From: Marisediminitalea alba | GTDB lineage: Bacteria > Pseudomonadota > Gammaproteobacteria > Enterobacterales > Alteromonadaceae | Direction of reading: 5' to 3' | NCBI RefSeq assembly: GCF_002993365.1 | Contig: NZ_PVNP01000080.1 | Location: forward strand, 1-44,966 | DNA: 44,966 nt | Shown here: positions 16,969 to 26,900 of the stretch, piece after piece | How the letters are laid out: the number at the start of each line of letters is the position of its first letter | How positions within the stretch are numbered: position 1 is the stretch's first letter | Notes under the pieces: model-generated | What the model was told of the DNA's origin: nothing | Databases searched by the model: none | Seen by the model: only the letters and a program-made list of their open reading frames with translations | Made by a program: the position numbers and the translations under genes

Positions 16969-19362
16969 ATGAACAAAACAACCGCAATTAGTGCTGCAGT
17001 GTTTATGGCATTCACTGCCCAGGTTGCTATGGCGACTACCATTAAGGGCAAAGTGACTAACGAAGCCGGCGAGGCTGTCGCTGGCGCTGAAGTGCGCATA
17101 GAGGGCTCTAAACAAGTTACTTATACCGATGCGCAGGGTAATTATGAATTTAAAGGCGTACAGGTGCCTCATGTGCATTTGCATGTGTATTCGCCGGATT
17201 ATGTGCATGGCGATAACGACCTTGGCGATATCAACAGCGATCAGGTAGCAGACTTCGTACTGACGCCAGTTTCAGTTGAAAACATTGTAGTCACCGCTAG
17301 TGTGCTGGGCTCTTCTGTGCTCGAGTCGGTAACCCCGGTATCGGTAATAGATGAATATAAACTGAGAAAAATTCAGGCCGAAACCCTTGGCGAAACGTTA
17401 AAAAACACTCCCGGGGTGCACAGCACTTACTTCGGCCCTGTTGCCAGTAGCCCGGTAATACGCGGTAATGATGGTCCACGGGTTAAGATTGTGCAGAATG
17501 GTCTGGATGTGTCCGACGTATCGCGTATTGGCCCGGACCATAACGTAGCGGCCAACAGCACCAGTGCGACCCAGGTTGAAGTACTGCGCGGCCCGGCTAC
17601 TCTGCAATATGGCAGTGGCGCTATCGGCGGCGTGGTGAACGTGGTGGATAACCGCATCCCTCGCGAAGTACCTACCAGCCTTGAGGGCGATGTAGAAGCC
17701 AACTATGCCACCGTAAACGACGGCAAGTTTGGCCGCTTTAACCTGACTGGCGGACAAAAAAATATCGCCTTTCATGTAGATGGTTTTAAGCGTAAAACCG
17801 ACAACGCGGATATTCCGGGGTACGCATCGGTAATACCCGATGAAGATGAGCAACCGGGCACCCTGGAAAGCAGTGCAATGGATACCACCAATCTCACGGC
17901 GGGTCTGTCGTTGGTAGACGAAGAAGGTTACTTTGGCTTCTCGGTAGAAAAGCTTGATAATTTTTATGGCGTGCCGGGTCACAGCCACCATCATGAAGAA
18001 GAGCATGAAGGTGAAACCGAAGAAGAACATGCCGAGCATGCAGGTGAGGAGGGAACTAACCTGGATGTAGACATGACCCGTTACCAGGCGGCCGGTGAGT
18101 GGTACTCACCGTATACGGGCATCAGCTCACTTAAATTTGGCGCTGCCTATACGGATTACGAGCATGTAGAGATTGAAGATGGTCAGGTTGGCACTCGCTT
18201 TACCAATCAGGGCAGCGATATTCGACTGGCAGCTACCCACGCAGACATTGATGCCTGGCACGGGGTGTTTGGCTTGCAATACCATAACAGTGACTACACC
18301 GCAGAAGGTGATGAGGCCTACACACCACCCACCGAAACCGAAAGCATGGCATTGTTTTTAGTAGAGCAGAAGAAGTTTGGCTCAGTGATCCTTGAGTTGG
18401 GCGGGCGTCTGGAGAGAACAACCTACAATGCAGATAGCATCGATTTTGAATTAGAGGTGGCTGAACACGAAGAGCACGAGTTGGCATTCAACTTTGACGA
18501 ATATGCTTTTACCAGTAGCTCTCTGTCAGCAGGCTTAAACTGGGAGTATATACCAGGCTACTCGGTAGCACTGACCTTATCTCGCAACGAACGGGCACCG
18601 AGTATGCAGGAGCTATTCTCGGCCGGCCAGCATCTGGCAACGCAAACCTTCGAGGTAGGCCTGGTTTACGACATGGACGAAGAGGGCGAAGTGTCTGAAA
18701 ACCTGCGCAGCGTGAAAGAAGAGGTGAGTAACAATATTGATCTGACTTTCCGTAAGTTCAGTGGTGACAGCGGTTACACCCTTTCTTTCTTCTACAACCA
18801 GGCTGATGATTATATCTATCAGAGTGCCACCGGCCTGACGGCACTTTCGCATGCTCATGAAGAAGAGGAAAATGGCGTTGATGAGATAGAAGCGCACGAC
18901 GAGCACGCAGAAGAAGGCACGCCGGTGTACTACTTCAACCAGGACGATGCCACCATCTACGGTATGGAAGCAGAAGGTTTTGTCGATCTTAACCTCAACT
19001 GGCGGATAAGCGTGTTTGGCGATTATATCCGAGCCAAAATCGACTCGGATAACCTGCCACGCATTCCGCCCCTGCGGTTAGGCTCTACCATCAGTTATGA
19101 AGGTGAAGCGTTAAGCTCAGCGCTATCGGTAGTGTGGTATGACGACCAGACCAAAACCACCGAATATGAAACCTCCACAGAGGGTTACACCCTGGTGAAT
19201 GCCTCGGTAGATTATCGTTTGTCTGATACGCAGGACTGGACGGTATACGTAAGAGCCAACAACCTGTTTGATAAAGAAGCCCGGGTACATACGTCATTTT
19301 TGAAAGATCAGACGCCATTGCCCGGTCGTAATTTTACACTGGGCACGCGTTTTAGTTTTTAA
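16969..19362 (+). CDS. znuD: TonB-dependent outer-membrane receptor, zinc (ZnuD) type
   Basis: The 797-residue protein has a signal peptide (to about residue 22, VAMA/TT). Next is a carboxypeptidase-regulatory-like beta domain (about 25-85, KGKVTNEAGEAVAGAEV), then a TonB plug (about 105-225, with NTPGVHSTYFGPVASSPVIR and LRGPATLQYGSGAIGGVVNV) and a 22-strand barrel ending in F. Two loops are rich in His and acidic residues, at about 338-362 (HSHHHEEEH) and 628-649 (HAHEEEE ... HDEHAEE); a third is near 500. This is the pattern of zinc receptors such as ZnuD. With the Zur-like box upstream, zinc uptake is the best assignment. Copper or nickel is less likely. Confidence 0.75.
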   Translation: MNKTTAISAAVFMAFTAQVAMATTIKGKVTNEAGEAVAGAEVRIEGSKQVTYTDAQGNYEFKGVQVPHVHLHVYSPDYVHGDNDLGDINSDQVADFVLTPVSVENIVVTASVLGSSVLESVTPVSVIDEYKLRKIQAETLGETLKNTPGVHSTYFGPVASSPVIRGNDGPRVKIVQNGLDVSDVSRIGPDHNVAANSTSATQVEVLRGPATLQYGSGAIGGVVNVVDNRIPREVPTSLEGDVEANYATVNDGKFGRFNLTGGQKNIAFHVDGFKRKTDNADIPGYASVIPDEDEQPGTLESSAMDTTNLTAGLSLVDEEGYFGFSVEKLDNFYGVPGHSHHHEEEHEGETEEEHAEHAGEEGTNLDVDMTRYQAAGEWYSPYTGISSLKFGAAYTDYEHVEIEDGQVGTRFTNQGSDIRLAATHADIDAWHGVFGLQYHNSDYTAEGDEAYTPPTETESMALFLVEQKKFGSVILELGGRLERTTYNADSIDFELEVAEHEEHELAFNFDEYAFTSSSLSAGLNWEYIPGYSVALTLSRNERAPSMQELFSAGQHLATQTFEVGLVYDMDEEGEVSENLRSVKEEVSNNIDLTFRKFSGDSGYTLSFFYNQADDYIYQSATGLTALSHAHEEEENGVDEIEAHDEHAEEGTPVYYFNQDDATIYGMEAEGFVDLNLNWRISVFGDYIRAKIDSDNLPRIPPLRLGSTISYEGEALSSALSVVWYDDQTKTTEYETSTEGYTLVNASVDYRLSDTQDWTVYVRANNLFDKEARVHTSFLKDQTPLPGRNFTLGTRFSF

Positions 19363-19401
19363 GCTGAGCGTACCTGGGACATTTCACTTCATTCCCATTT
19401 T

Positions 19402-19426
19402 AGCGGCCACCCGGCCGCTTTTTTTT
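19402..19426 (+). terminator. Intrinsic terminator of the zinc receptor gene
   Basis: AGCGGCC and GGCCGCT pair around ACCC and run into eight T residues, 40 bp after the stop codon. Confidence 0.9.
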
Positions 19427-19573
19427 GGCCTTTCTTAGGGTTGAATATGAAAAATTACGCCGCCAACGAAAAGAAGTGTTAAGGAATGCAAAGCTGCGCG
19501 AGGCTGGCGAACCAACTTCGCAATGGGGCGTCTGTTGAGATGACTTTTGATTATCTCAAGGAAGCAATACCTC

Positions 19574-20956
19574 ATGTTCACCCATTTTAAAATAATAATG
19601 CGCCTGGCAATGGCTGCACTGCTTACTGTGCTGTTAACGGCTTGCGGGGGCTCAGGCAGTTCTACCAACAGCGACTACGATGAAGCTTACCTGCACTTTT
19701 ACAACGGGTCGCCAAATGGCGCCACGGTTTACATGCGGGAAGTGGATGGCTCGGATCTTGGCTACGCTCAATTTGGCGATGCCAGTGCGCTCATTTCCGG
19801 TGAAAAGGGCGATTTGGAGCTCGAATTTTATCGCATCGACAGCGACGACCAGGAAGTGGTGATCGATACCATCACCGTTACCCTAAAAACGTCATACAAA
19901 ACGCTGGTAGTGTTGAGTGGTGACTTTGAAGCACCGGTATTTGATACCTACGAATATTTCCGTGAATCGCTGGAAGACCATTTCCGTCTGATGGCCACCT
20001 CCACCATGTTCGATAGCACCACCACCTTCGATTTGTATATGAGCGATTCGGGCGACCCTTTCGAAGCGGCTAACTATCTGGGTACGATCACCAGTGGTGA
20101 ACTTACCGAATACACGTACTGGGACGGCGATGACGACAGCGACGATTTTAATGAAGACGAATACACCATCTACCTTACTGAACCTGGCTCTGATGAAGTA
20201 ATATTTGAAACACCCACCCTCAGCCTGGCCTATAACACAGAATACGTGCTGATTACCCGCGACTTATCCGGTGCTATTCAAAACGGTATGGCGCTTGATG
20301 TGTTACTAAACTCAACTACCGTTTACGAAGTGACCGATGTAGACGCTACGTCTCAGTATCGAATCTACAACAGCCTGAATATCGACTCCCCGGTTACCGT
20401 TACCTTTACCGGTGACAACGAAGCACAAGCCATAAGCGTAGAACTTGCGCCCGGCGAGGTGGGGGAGTTTACCGAAGTAGAATACGGTGACTACCGGATT
20501 ACCGCCAGTATTGCCGATAACAGCCTGACCACCATGAACAACAAGCTGATAACGCTTAATCAGAGTGAAAGTAAGGCTATTGTGCTCTACCAAAACGAGT
20601 CGTCACTGGCATCACTTAGCTTTGTGGAGAGTTCGGCATCGCAGGCTTACGATAAAACCATCAACTATGTAAATCTGGTAGATGATTATGCTGACGTTGA
20701 TTTTTACATGGTACGGCATGATGAAACCATTGATACCGCCGAATACAGCACTCAGCATATTGGCTTTGCCGAGACCAATTCAGATGTAGTGCCAGCGGAC
20801 TATTACGAAGTCATTGCCGTGCATGAGGACAGTAATGAGGAACAATATTTGTTATTCAGGTATCCGCTGTACGGCTTTAATGAAACCAAAAACTATTTTA
20901 TTTCCGTTGAGCCAGCTGAAACGAGCTCTGGTTATGAAATAAAGATCGTAAATTAA
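19574..20956 (+). CDS. DUF4397-type lipoprotein
   Basis: ATG 19574 gives 460 residues with a lipoprotein signal (LLTVLLTAC, Cys24) followed by GGSGSS. The rest is an acidic, all-beta secreted protein. It starts with the DUF4397-like pattern YLHFYNGSPNGATVYMREVDG, and repeats of this type recur later (TTFDLYMSDSGDPFEAANYLG, INYVNLVDDYADVDFYMVRH). These suggest three or four similar beta domains in tandem. The family is common in marine Alteromonadales and has no established function. It sits directly before the spc operon, where the S10 operon is normally found. AAGGA lies 11 bases before the chosen ATG; a later ATG at 19598 lacks one. Confidence 0.75.
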   Translation: MFTHFKIIMRLAMAALLTVLLTACGGSGSSTNSDYDEAYLHFYNGSPNGATVYMREVDGSDLGYAQFGDASALISGEKGDLELEFYRIDSDDQEVVIDTITVTLKTSYKTLVVLSGDFEAPVFDTYEYFRESLEDHFRLMATSTMFDSTTTFDLYMSDSGDPFEAANYLGTITSGELTEYTYWDGDDDSDDFNEDEYTIYLTEPGSDEVIFETPTLSLAYNTEYVLITRDLSGAIQNGMALDVLLNSTTVYEVTDVDATSQYRIYNSLNIDSPVTVTFTGDNEAQAISVELAPGEVGEFTEVEYGDYRITASIADNSLTTMNNKLITLNQSESKAIVLYQNESSLASLSFVESSASQAYDKTINYVNLVDDYADVDFYMVRHDETIDTAEYSTQHIGFAETNSDVVPADYYEVIAVHEDSNEEQYLLFRYPLYGFNETKNYFISVEPAETSSGYEIKIVN

Positions 20957-21104
20957 GCCAAAATCGACTATATTAAGCACCTTCGGCCGGCTGTTTCATT
21001 ACGCATCCGGCCAGTAAATTCCGGCATCTGCGCCCATTGGAAAGATATTTTAACAGTTAAACGCATAAAACCCGCGATTAGCTAAAAATAATTCAAATTG
21101 CCGC

Positions 21105-21133
21105 TACACTCCCCCCATCTTTTCTGTTATTAT
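21105..21133 (+). promoter_or_regulatory. Probable promoter of the spc ribosomal-protein operon
   Basis: TACACT (21105-21110, weak -35), 17-bp spacer, TATTAT (21128-21133), then TTCGCGCCC. The GC-rich discriminator is typical of stringently controlled ribosomal promoters. The leader of about 95 nt contains a small GACTC-GAGA-GAGTC hairpin at 21200-21213. Confidence 0.5.
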
Positions 21134-21237
21134 TTCGCGCCCTTTTTAGCTGGGTATGGTTTAAAAATGGTCAAAAAGATCGTTTTTAACGCAATCGGAG
21201 ACTCGAGAGAGTCATAATTAACAGCGGAGCATTAATC

Positions 21238-21606
21238 ATGATCCAAATGCAAACTAACCTGGATGTTGCCGACAACAGCGGCGCTCGCAGGGTTCAGTGT
21301 ATTAAGGTTCTTGGTGGCTCGCATCGCCGTTATGCAGGTATCGGTGACATCATCAAAGTTACTGTTAAGGAAGCAATTCCTCGCGGTAAAGTAAAAAAAG
21401 GTGATGTACTGAACGCAGTGGTGGTGCGTACTAGAAAAGGCATTCGTCGTGCAGATGGTTCTACCATCCGTTTCGATAGTAATGCGGCTGTTTTGCTTAA
21501 TGCAAACAAGCAACCAATTGGTACGCGTATCTTTGGACCGGTAACCCGTGAGCTGAGAAGTGATAACTTCATGAAGATCATCTCACTGGCCCCAGAGGTA
21601 CTATAA
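21238..21606 (+). CDS. rplN: Ribosomal protein uL14
   Basis: The 122-residue protein begins [17 protein letters not shown], the family signature, and has the usual length. It is a core large-subunit protein at the interface with 16S rRNA helix 14. CGGAG precedes the ATG. It is the first gene of the spc operon, here preceded by a lipoprotein gene rather than rpsQ. Confidence 0.98.
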   Translation: MIQMQTNLDVADNSGARRVQCIKVLGGSHRRYAGIGDIIKVTVKEAIPRGKVKKGDVLNAVVVRTRKGIRRADGSTIRFDSNAAVLLNANKQPIGTRIFGPVTRELRSDNFMKIISLAPEVL

Positions 21607-21618
21607 GGAGTCACGATA

Positions 21619-21933
21619 ATGGCTAATAAAATTCGTCGTGATGATGAAGTAGTCGTATTAGCGGGTAAAGATAAAGGCAAGCAAGGCAAAGTCGTGCGTG
21701 TGCTTAATTCTGATGACCGTGTAGTCGTTGAAGGTGTAAATCTTGTCAAGAAACACCAAAAGCCTAACCCACAACTGGGTGAAGCTGGCGGTATCGTTGA
21801 GAAAGAAGCATCTATTCACGTTTCTAATGTTGCGGTAGTTAACCCGGCAACGGGTAAAGCTGATCGCGTTGGTTTCCGTACAGAAGACGGTAAGAAAGTT
21901 CGTTTCTTTAAGTCTAACGGCGAACTCGTTTAA
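21619..21933 (+). CDS. rplX: Ribosomal protein uL24
   Basis: The 104-residue protein carries the KOW motif at its N-terminus ([21 protein letters not shown]) and is full length. uL24 starts 50S assembly by binding the 5' end of 23S rRNA. It follows rplN by 12 bp with AAGGAG in the gap. Confidence 0.98.
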   Translation: MANKIRRDDEVVVLAGKDKGKQGKVVRVLNSDDRVVVEGVNLVKKHQKPNPQLGEAGGIVEKEASIHVSNVAVVNPATGKADRVGFRTEDGKKVRFFKSNGELV

Positions 21934-21949
21934 TTTATTGGAGAGTACG

Positions 21950-22489
21950 ATGGCGAAACTGCATGATTTCTATAAAGAAACAGTAGTAGCTGAACTTGCG
22001 AAGCAGTTCGGATACAAAAGCGTCATGCAAGTCCCTCGGATTGAAAAAATCACTCTAAACATGGGTTTAGGTGAAGCAGTTGCTGACAAGAAAGTTCTTG
22101 AGCACGCGACAGCAGATATGACTGCTATCGCTGGCCAAAAGCCAATTGTTACAGTTGCACGTAAATCAGTAGCGGGTTTTAAAATCCGTGAAGGTTATCC
22201 GATTGGCTGTAAAGTAACCCTGCGCGGCGAGCGCATGTGGGAATTCTTAGAGCGCTTAATTTCGATTGCAATTCCACGTATCCGTGACTTCCGTGGTCTG
22301 AACGCTAAGTCGTTCGACGGACGTGGTAACTACAGCATGGGTGTGCGCGAACAAATCATCTTCCCTGAAATCGATTTCGATAAGGTAGATAAAGTTCGTG
22401 GTATGGATATTACCATCACTACCAGTGCTGGCACTGACGAAGAAGCGCGCGCATTACTTAGTGCGTTCAACTTCCCATTCAGAAAATAA
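21950..22489 (+). CDS. rplE: Ribosomal protein uL5
   Basis: ATG 21950, after GGAGAG, gives 179 residues as in E. coli. An in-frame upstream extension into rplX is an artefact. The signature [17 protein letters not shown] and the C-terminal [12 protein letters not shown] are intact. uL5 binds 5S rRNA with uL18 and bL25. In E. coli the spc repressor S8 binds near the start of this gene; I could not confirm the structure here. Confidence 0.97.
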   Translation: MAKLHDFYKETVVAELAKQFGYKSVMQVPRIEKITLNMGLGEAVADKKVLEHATADMTAIAGQKPIVTVARKSVAGFKIREGYPIGCKVTLRGERMWEFLERLISIAIPRIRDFRGLNAKSFDGRGNYSMGVREQIIFPEIDFDKVDKVRGMDITITTSAGTDEEARALLSAFNFPFRK

Positions 22490-22500
22490 GGTGTAGGGTT

Positions 22501-22806
22501 ATGGCAAAAGAATCAATGAAGGCTCGTGAAGTAAAGCGTGCAAAGCTTGTTGCTAAGTATGCTGAAAAACGTGCTGCGCTTAAAGCGATTATCAGCGATG
22601 TTAACGCCTCTGAAGAAGAGCGTTGGGATGCTGTATTGAAGCTGCAACAATTACCACGTGACAGCGCCAAGTCTCGTCAGCAAAACCGCTGCCGTGTTAC
22701 TGGTCGTCCACATGGTTTCCTACGTAAGTTCGGTCTGAGCCGTATCAAGCTGCGTGAAGCGGCGATGCGCGGTGAAGTCCCTGGCTTGAAAAAAGCCAGC
22801 TGGTAA
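22501..22806 (+). CDS. rpsN: Ribosomal protein uS14, zinc-free form
   Basis: The 101-residue protein has the long form without the CxxC zinc ribbon. It contains [23 protein letters not shown] and ends KKASW. It is a late-assembling 30S head protein. Its start is 11 bp after rplE, in the usual spc order. Confidence 0.98.
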   Translation: MAKESMKAREVKRAKLVAKYAEKRAALKAIISDVNASEEERWDAVLKLQQLPRDSAKSRQQNRCRVTGRPHGFLRKFGLSRIKLREAAMRGEVPGLKKASW

Positions 22807-22818
22807 GGAGTAGCTGAT

Positions 22819-23211
22819 ATGAGCATGCAAGATCCTATCGCGGATATGTTTACCCGCATCCGTAACGGCCAGATGGCACAGAAAGTTTCTGTACTTATGC
22901 CTTCTTCTAAGCAACGTGTAGCAATTGCTGGCGTACTTAAAGCTGAAGGTTATATCACAGACTTCGCTGTATCTGGTGACGTTAAGCCTGTTTTAGAAGT
23001 GACTCTTAAGTACTTCGAAGGCAAGCAAGTAATCGACACTATTGAACGTGTAAGCCGTCCTGGTCTGCGCATCTATAAGAAAAAAGATGAGCTGCCAAAA
23101 GTAATGGGTGGTTTAGGTGTTGCTATCGTGTCAACTTCTAAAGGTGTGATGACTGACCGTGCTGCGCGTAAAGCAGGCATGGGCGGTGAGATCATCGGTT
23201 ATGTAGCGTAA
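22819..23211 (+). CDS. rpsH: Ribosomal protein uS8
   Basis: The 130-residue protein begins [18 protein letters not shown] and ends GEIIGYVA, both diagnostic. uS8 organises the 16S central domain and is the autogenous repressor of the spc operon in E. coli. AAGGAG precedes the ATG. Confidence 0.98.
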   Translation: MSMQDPIADMFTRIRNGQMAQKVSVLMPSSKQRVAIAGVLKAEGYITDFAVSGDVKPVLEVTLKYFEGKQVIDTIERVSRPGLRIYKKKDELPKVMGGLGVAIVSTSKGVMTDRAARKAGMGGEIIGYVA

Positions 23212-23224
23212 CGGAGGAGTTGAA

Positions 23225-23758
23225 ATGTCACGTGTAGCAAAGGCCCCTGTTGACCTCGCCTCTGGCGTAGAGATCTCTATCTCAGGTCAAGAAGTCACAA
23301 TCAAAGGTAAAAACGGTACATTAACCCGCGTATTTAACGACGCAGTTGAAGTAGTACAGGAAGAGAACCAGGTTAAGGCGTTACCTCGTGAAGGTTTCCC
23401 TGATGGCTGGGCTCAGGCTGGTACTGTTCGCGCGCTGTTAAATTCAATGGTTGTTGGTGTAACGCAAGGTTTTGAGAAAAAACTGCAGCTGAATGGTGTT
23501 GGTTACCGTGCGCAGGCACAAGGTAACAAACTAAACCTGACACTGGGTTTCTCTCACCCTGTAGCATACGAAATGCCTCAGGGCATCACAGTTGAAACTC
23601 CTAGCCAAACTGAAATCGTCGTGAAAGGCGCCGATAAGCAGGTCGTTGGGCAGGTTGCGGCGAACATCCGCGCGTACCGTCCACCAGAGCCTTACAAAGG
23701 TAAAGGTGTTCGTTATGCAGACGAGCATGTACGTCGTAAAGAAGCTAAGAAAAAGTAG
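23225..23758 (+). CDS. rplF: Ribosomal protein uL6
   Basis: The 177-residue protein contains the C-terminal signature [20 protein letters not shown] and two similar alpha/beta domains. uL6 sits near the sarcin-ricin loop. GGAGG precedes the ATG 13 bp after rpsH. Confidence 0.98.
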   Translation: MSRVAKAPVDLASGVEISISGQEVTIKGKNGTLTRVFNDAVEVVQEENQVKALPREGFPDGWAQAGTVRALLNSMVVGVTQGFEKKLQLNGVGYRAQAQGNKLNLTLGFSHPVAYEMPQGITVETPSQTEIVVKGADKQVVGQVAANIRAYRPPEPYKGKGVRYADEHVRRKEAKKK

Positions 23759-23770
23759 GTGGGTGATACG

Positions 23771-24124
23771 ATGGATAAGAAAACAGCACGCTTGCGTCGC
23801 GCTACTCGCGCACGCGCTAAAATTCGTGAACTGGCCGCGCATCGCCTGGTGATTAACCGTACACCTCGCCACATCTATGCTCAGTTAATCGCTCCAAGCG
23901 GTGCTGAAGTATTGGCGGCGGCTTCTACGGTTGAAAAAGATCTGGCTAAAGATCTGAAATCAACTGGCAACGCTGAAGCAGCGGCTTTAGTAGGTAAAGC
24001 AATCGCAGAACGCGCTATCGAAAAAGGCATCAAAGATGTTGCTTTCGATCGCAGCGGTTTCAAATACCACGGTCGCGTTAAAGCATTAGCTGATGCAGCT
24101 CGCGAAGCTGGCCTTCAGTTCTAG
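23771..24124 (+). CDS. rplR: Ribosomal protein uL18
   Basis: ATG 23771 ([20 protein letters not shown]) gives 117 residues, the E. coli length; the GTG at 23759 overlaps the ribosome-binding site AGGTGGG. uL18 binds 5S rRNA. The C-terminal signature [20 protein letters not shown] is complete. Confidence 0.97.
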   Translation: MDKKTARLRRATRARAKIRELAAHRLVINRTPRHIYAQLIAPSGAEVLAAASTVEKDLAKDLKSTGNAEAAALVGKAIAERAIEKGIKDVAFDRSGFKYHGRVKALADAAREAGLQF

Positions 24125-24133
24125 GAGTTAATA

Positions 24134-24634
24134 ATGGCTAAACAAGAAGTTCAAACAGGTGATATGCTTGAAAAATTGATCGCTGTTAACCGCGTTTCTA
24201 AAGTGGTTAAAGGTGGTCGTATTTTCAGCTTCACTGCATTGACAGTAGTTGGTGACGGCAATGGCCGTGTTGGTTTTGGTTACGGTAAAGCACGTGAAGT
24301 GCCAGCCGCTATCCAAAAAGCGATGGAAAAAGCCCGTCGTAACATGGTTAACGTTGACCTTAACGGTCACACGCTGCAGCACCCTATTAAAGGTCGTCAC
24401 TCTGGCTCTAAAGTTTACATGCAGCCTGCATCAGAAGGTACCGGTATTATCGCCGGCGGTGCAATGCGTGCAGTACTTGAAGTAGCTGGTGTGCAGAACG
24501 TACTTTCAAAATGTTACGGCTCTACAAACCCAATCAACGTTGTTCGAGCAACCGTTAACGCGCTGACCGAGATGAACTCGCCAGCCGGTATCGCTGCTAA
24601 ACGTGGATTGTCTGTAGAAGAAATTTTGGGGTAA
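24134..24634 (+). CDS. rpsE: Ribosomal protein uS5
   Basis: The 166-residue protein has the double-stranded-RNA-like domain signature ([19 protein letters not shown]) and the loop [15 protein letters not shown]. uS5 takes part in decoding accuracy and mRNA unwinding. TAGGAG precedes the ATG nine bases after the rplR stop. Confidence 0.98.
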   Translation: MAKQEVQTGDMLEKLIAVNRVSKVVKGGRIFSFTALTVVGDGNGRVGFGYGKAREVPAAIQKAMEKARRNMVNVDLNGHTLQHPIKGRHSGSKVYMQPASEGTGIIAGGAMRAVLEVAGVQNVLSKCYGSTNPINVVRATVNALTEMNSPAGIAAKRGLSVEEILG

Positions 24635-24640
24635 TCAGAC

Positions 24641-24820
24641 ATGGCAACGATTAAAGTAAAGCAAACTAAAAGTGCAATTGGCCGTCTGCCAAAGCACAAA
24701 GCGACGCTTAAAGGTTTAGGCCTGCGTAAAATCAACCATGTTCGTGAACTCGAAGATACCCCAGCCGTTCGTGGCATGATCAACCGTGTATATTACATGG
24801 TTGAGATCGTGGAGGAGTAA
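24641..24820 (+). CDS. rpmD: Ribosomal protein uL30
   Basis: ATG 24641 to TAA 24820 encodes 59 residues, starting [20 protein letters not shown] and containing the typical GLRKINH. It occupies its conserved place between rpsE and rplO and is easily missed because of its size. The GGAGG at its 3' end also serves the next gene. Confidence 0.96.
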   Translation: MATIKVKQTKSAIGRLPKHKATLKGLGLRKINHVRELEDTPAVRGMINRVYYMVEIVEE

Positions 24821-24823
24821 GAC

Positions 24824-25258
24824 ATGCGTTTAAACACAATTTCTCCTGCCGAAGGATCAAAGACAAGCGCTAAGCGTGTCGGTCGTGGTATCGGTTCTGG
24901 TCTTGGTAAAACTGGTGGTCGTGGTCATAAAGGCCAAACCAGCCGTTCAGGCGGTTCTATCAAGCCGGGCTTCGAAGGTGGTCAGATGCCTATTCAGCGC
25001 CGTCTGCCTAAATTCGGTTTCACTTCTCGTAAGAGCTTTGTATCCGATCAGGTTACACTGACTGAAATCGCTAAGGTCGAAGGCGACACAGTAACGGTAG
25101 ACACTTTAAAAGCAGCGGGTCTGGTTAAGAAAGACGTACTGTTCGTTAAAGTGCTTAAGAGCGGTGAAGTATCACGCGCTGTTACTGTTAGCGGGTTGAA
25201 GGTTACTAAAGGTGCCAAAGAGGCAATTGAAGCTGCTGGCGGTAAAGTAGAGGAATAA
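24824..25258 (+). CDS. rplO: Ribosomal protein uL15
   Basis: The 144-residue protein begins [20 protein letters not shown] and has the Gly/Arg-rich extension ([19 protein letters not shown]) that threads into 23S rRNA. It is a 50S assembly protein. It starts three bases after rpmD. Confidence 0.98.
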   Translation: MRLNTISPAEGSKTSAKRVGRGIGSGLGKTGGRGHKGQTSRSGGSIKPGFEGGQMPIQRRLPKFGFTSRKSFVSDQVTLTEIAKVEGDTVTVDTLKAAGLVKKDVLFVKVLKSGEVSRAVTVSGLKVTKGAKEAIEAAGGKVEE

Positions 25259-25263
25259 GCTAA

Positions 25264-26583
25264 ATGGCGAAACCAGGATTGGATTCGGGCGCAAAAAGCG
25301 GCTTGAGTGAGCTTAAAGCAAGGTTGTTGTTCGTACTTGGTGCGATTGTAGTATTCCGGTTGGGTTCATATGTGCCTATTCCTGGTATCGATGCTGCAGT
25401 ACTGTCGCAACTGTTCGAGCAACAAAAAGGTACTATCGTAGAAATGTTTAACATGTTCTCCGGTGGTGCGCTTGAGCGTGCATCAGTTCTGGCTTTGGGG
25501 ATTATGCCTTACATTACTGCATCCATTATTATGCAGCTGCTCTCTGTTGTGCATCCGCCAATGGTTGAGTTGAAAAAAGAAGGTGAAGCAGGCAGACGTA
25601 AAATTAGTCAGTATACGCGTTATTTAACGCTGGTACTGGCTACGTTCCAGTCTATCGGTATTGCTACCGGCCTGCCTAACCTGATTAATGGTTTGGTGAT
25701 TAATCCTGGCTTCGGATTTTACTTTACAGCGGTAGTAAGCTTGGTCACCGGGACAATGTTCCTGATGTGGCTGGGTGAGCAAATTACCGAGCGAGGTATC
25801 GGTAACGGTATCTCTATTTTGATATTTGCTGGTATTGTTGCCGGTCTGCCAACAGCGATAGGTCAGACCGCGGAACAAGCAAGACAGGGTGACATCAATA
25901 TGTTGTTGCTGCTGTTGATTGGTGGCATTGTAGTAGGCTTAACGTACCTGGTAGTGTTTGTAGAACGCGCCCAGCGTCGTATTGTGGTAAACTATGCAAA
26001 ACGTCAGCAAGGCCGTAAGGTTTATGCTGCGCAGAGCACGCACTTACCACTTAAAGTCAACATGGCCGGGGTAATCCCACCAATCTTTGCTTCCAGTATC
26101 ATTCTGTTCCCTGGTACCATAGCGGGCTGGTTTGGACAAAATGAATCAATGGCCTGGTTACAGGACGTAGCATTGTTGCTATCGCCTGGTCAGCCGTTGT
26201 ACGTGATGTTATATGCAGTCGCGATTATCTTCTTCTGCTTCTTCTATACTGCGCTGGTATTTAACCCGCGTGATACAGCAGACAACCTGAAGAAATCCGG
26301 TGCATTCATCCCAGGCATCCGCCCGGGTGAACAAACCTCACGTTATATCGATAAGGTAATGACTCGCCTGACACTTGCTGGCGCAATGTATATAACCTTT
26401 ATTTGTTTAGTGCCCGAGTTCATGTTGATTGCGTGGAACGTGCCTTTCTACTTCGGTGGAACGTCACTGTTGATTATCGTAGTTGTTATCATGGACTTTA
26501 TGGCACAGGTGCAGACCCATCTGATGTCCAGTCAGTATGAGTCTGTTCTGAAGAAAGCGAATCTTAAAGGCTACGGCCGCTAA
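25264..26583 (+). CDS. secY: Protein translocase channel SecY
   Basis: The 439-residue inner-membrane protein has the ten-helix SecY layout. It shows the plug and N-terminal signature ([13 protein letters not shown]), SecY motif [15 protein letters not shown], the cytoplasmic loop [17 protein letters not shown] that contacts SecA and ribosomes, and the C-terminal [10 protein letters not shown]. With SecE and SecG it forms the general secretion channel. Its location between rplO and rpmJ is the canonical one. Confidence 0.98.
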   Translation: MAKPGLDSGAKSGLSELKARLLFVLGAIVVFRLGSYVPIPGIDAAVLSQLFEQQKGTIVEMFNMFSGGALERASVLALGIMPYITASIIMQLLSVVHPPMVELKKEGEAGRRKISQYTRYLTLVLATFQSIGIATGLPNLINGLVINPGFGFYFTAVVSLVTGTMFLMWLGEQITERGIGNGISILIFAGIVAGLPTAIGQTAEQARQGDINMLLLLLIGGIVVGLTYLVVFVERAQRRIVVNYAKRQQGRKVYAAQSTHLPLKVNMAGVIPPIFASSIILFPGTIAGWFGQNESMAWLQDVALLLSPGQPLYVMLYAVAIIFFCFFYTALVFNPRDTADNLKKSGAFIPGIRPGEQTSRYIDKVMTRLTLAGAMYITFICLVPEFMLIAWNVPFYFGGTSLLIIVVVIMDFMAQVQTHLMSSQYESVLKKANLKGYGR

Positions 26584-26608
26584 GATAAGCCTACTACGGA
26601 GTGATGTA

Positions 26609-26725
26609 ATGAAAGTTCGTGCATCAGTAAAGAAGATTTGCCGTAACTGCAAAATCATCAAGCGCAACGGTGTTGTGCGTGTGATTTGTAGTTCTGACCC
26701 TAAGCACAAGCAGCGTCAGGGCTAA
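26609..26725 (+). CDS. rpmJ: Ribosomal protein bL36, zinc-binding form
   Basis: ATG 26609 to TAA 26725 encodes 38 residues starting [20 protein letters not shown]. The zinc ligands C11, C14, C27 and H33 are all present, so this is the zinc-dependent (C+) form. In many bacteria a zinc-free paralogue is induced by Zur; none is in this window. CGGAG lies ten bases before the ATG. Confidence 0.96.
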   Translation: MKVRASVKKICRNCKIIKRNGVVRVICSSDPKHKQRQG

Positions 26726-26757
26726 TCTAACGCGGTGAATGATTTGTTAAAACTGTA

Positions 26758-26785
26758 AGCAGAACCTGACATCAGGTTCTGCTTT
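26758..26785 (+). terminator. Hairpin at the spc/alpha operon boundary
   Basis: A perfect 12-bp inverted repeat (AGCAGAACCTGA / TCAGGTTCTGCT) with a two-base centre lies between rpmJ and rpsM. Only a short T stretch follows, so it may be a partial terminator or processing site rather than a full stop. Confidence 0.6.
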
Positions 26786-26821
26786 CGGCGCAGATGAATT
26801 AATCACCTTTTATTTGCAATT

Positions 26822-26900
26822 TGTTCGACGGGTAAGTATCCTATCGGGCTTTTTAGGCCGTCGACTATAATTAAGAGGAGTGCTGTTAATGGCCCGTATC
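26822..26900 (+). ncRNA. Alpha-operon leader (S4-binding pseudoknot, Alpha_RBS type)
   Basis: The stretch AAGTATCCTATCGGGCTTTT followed by AGG, and the downstream GAGGAGTGCTGTTAATGGCC, closely parallels the E. coli alpha-operon leader (AGTATCCTG ... CGGGCTTTTCAG ... GGAGTGC before the rpsM start). In E. coli ribosomal protein S4 binds this pseudoknot and traps the ribosome on rpsM. CGACGG (26827-) and CCGTCG close the outer helix. rpsD, encoding S4, lies in the operon, so the feedback loop looks complete. Confidence 0.8.

Noticed and set aside
17398..18039. Long antisense ORF inside the TonB receptor gene
   Set aside because: It is a shadow of a strongly coding plus-strand gene, with no ribosome-binding site or recognisable domain.
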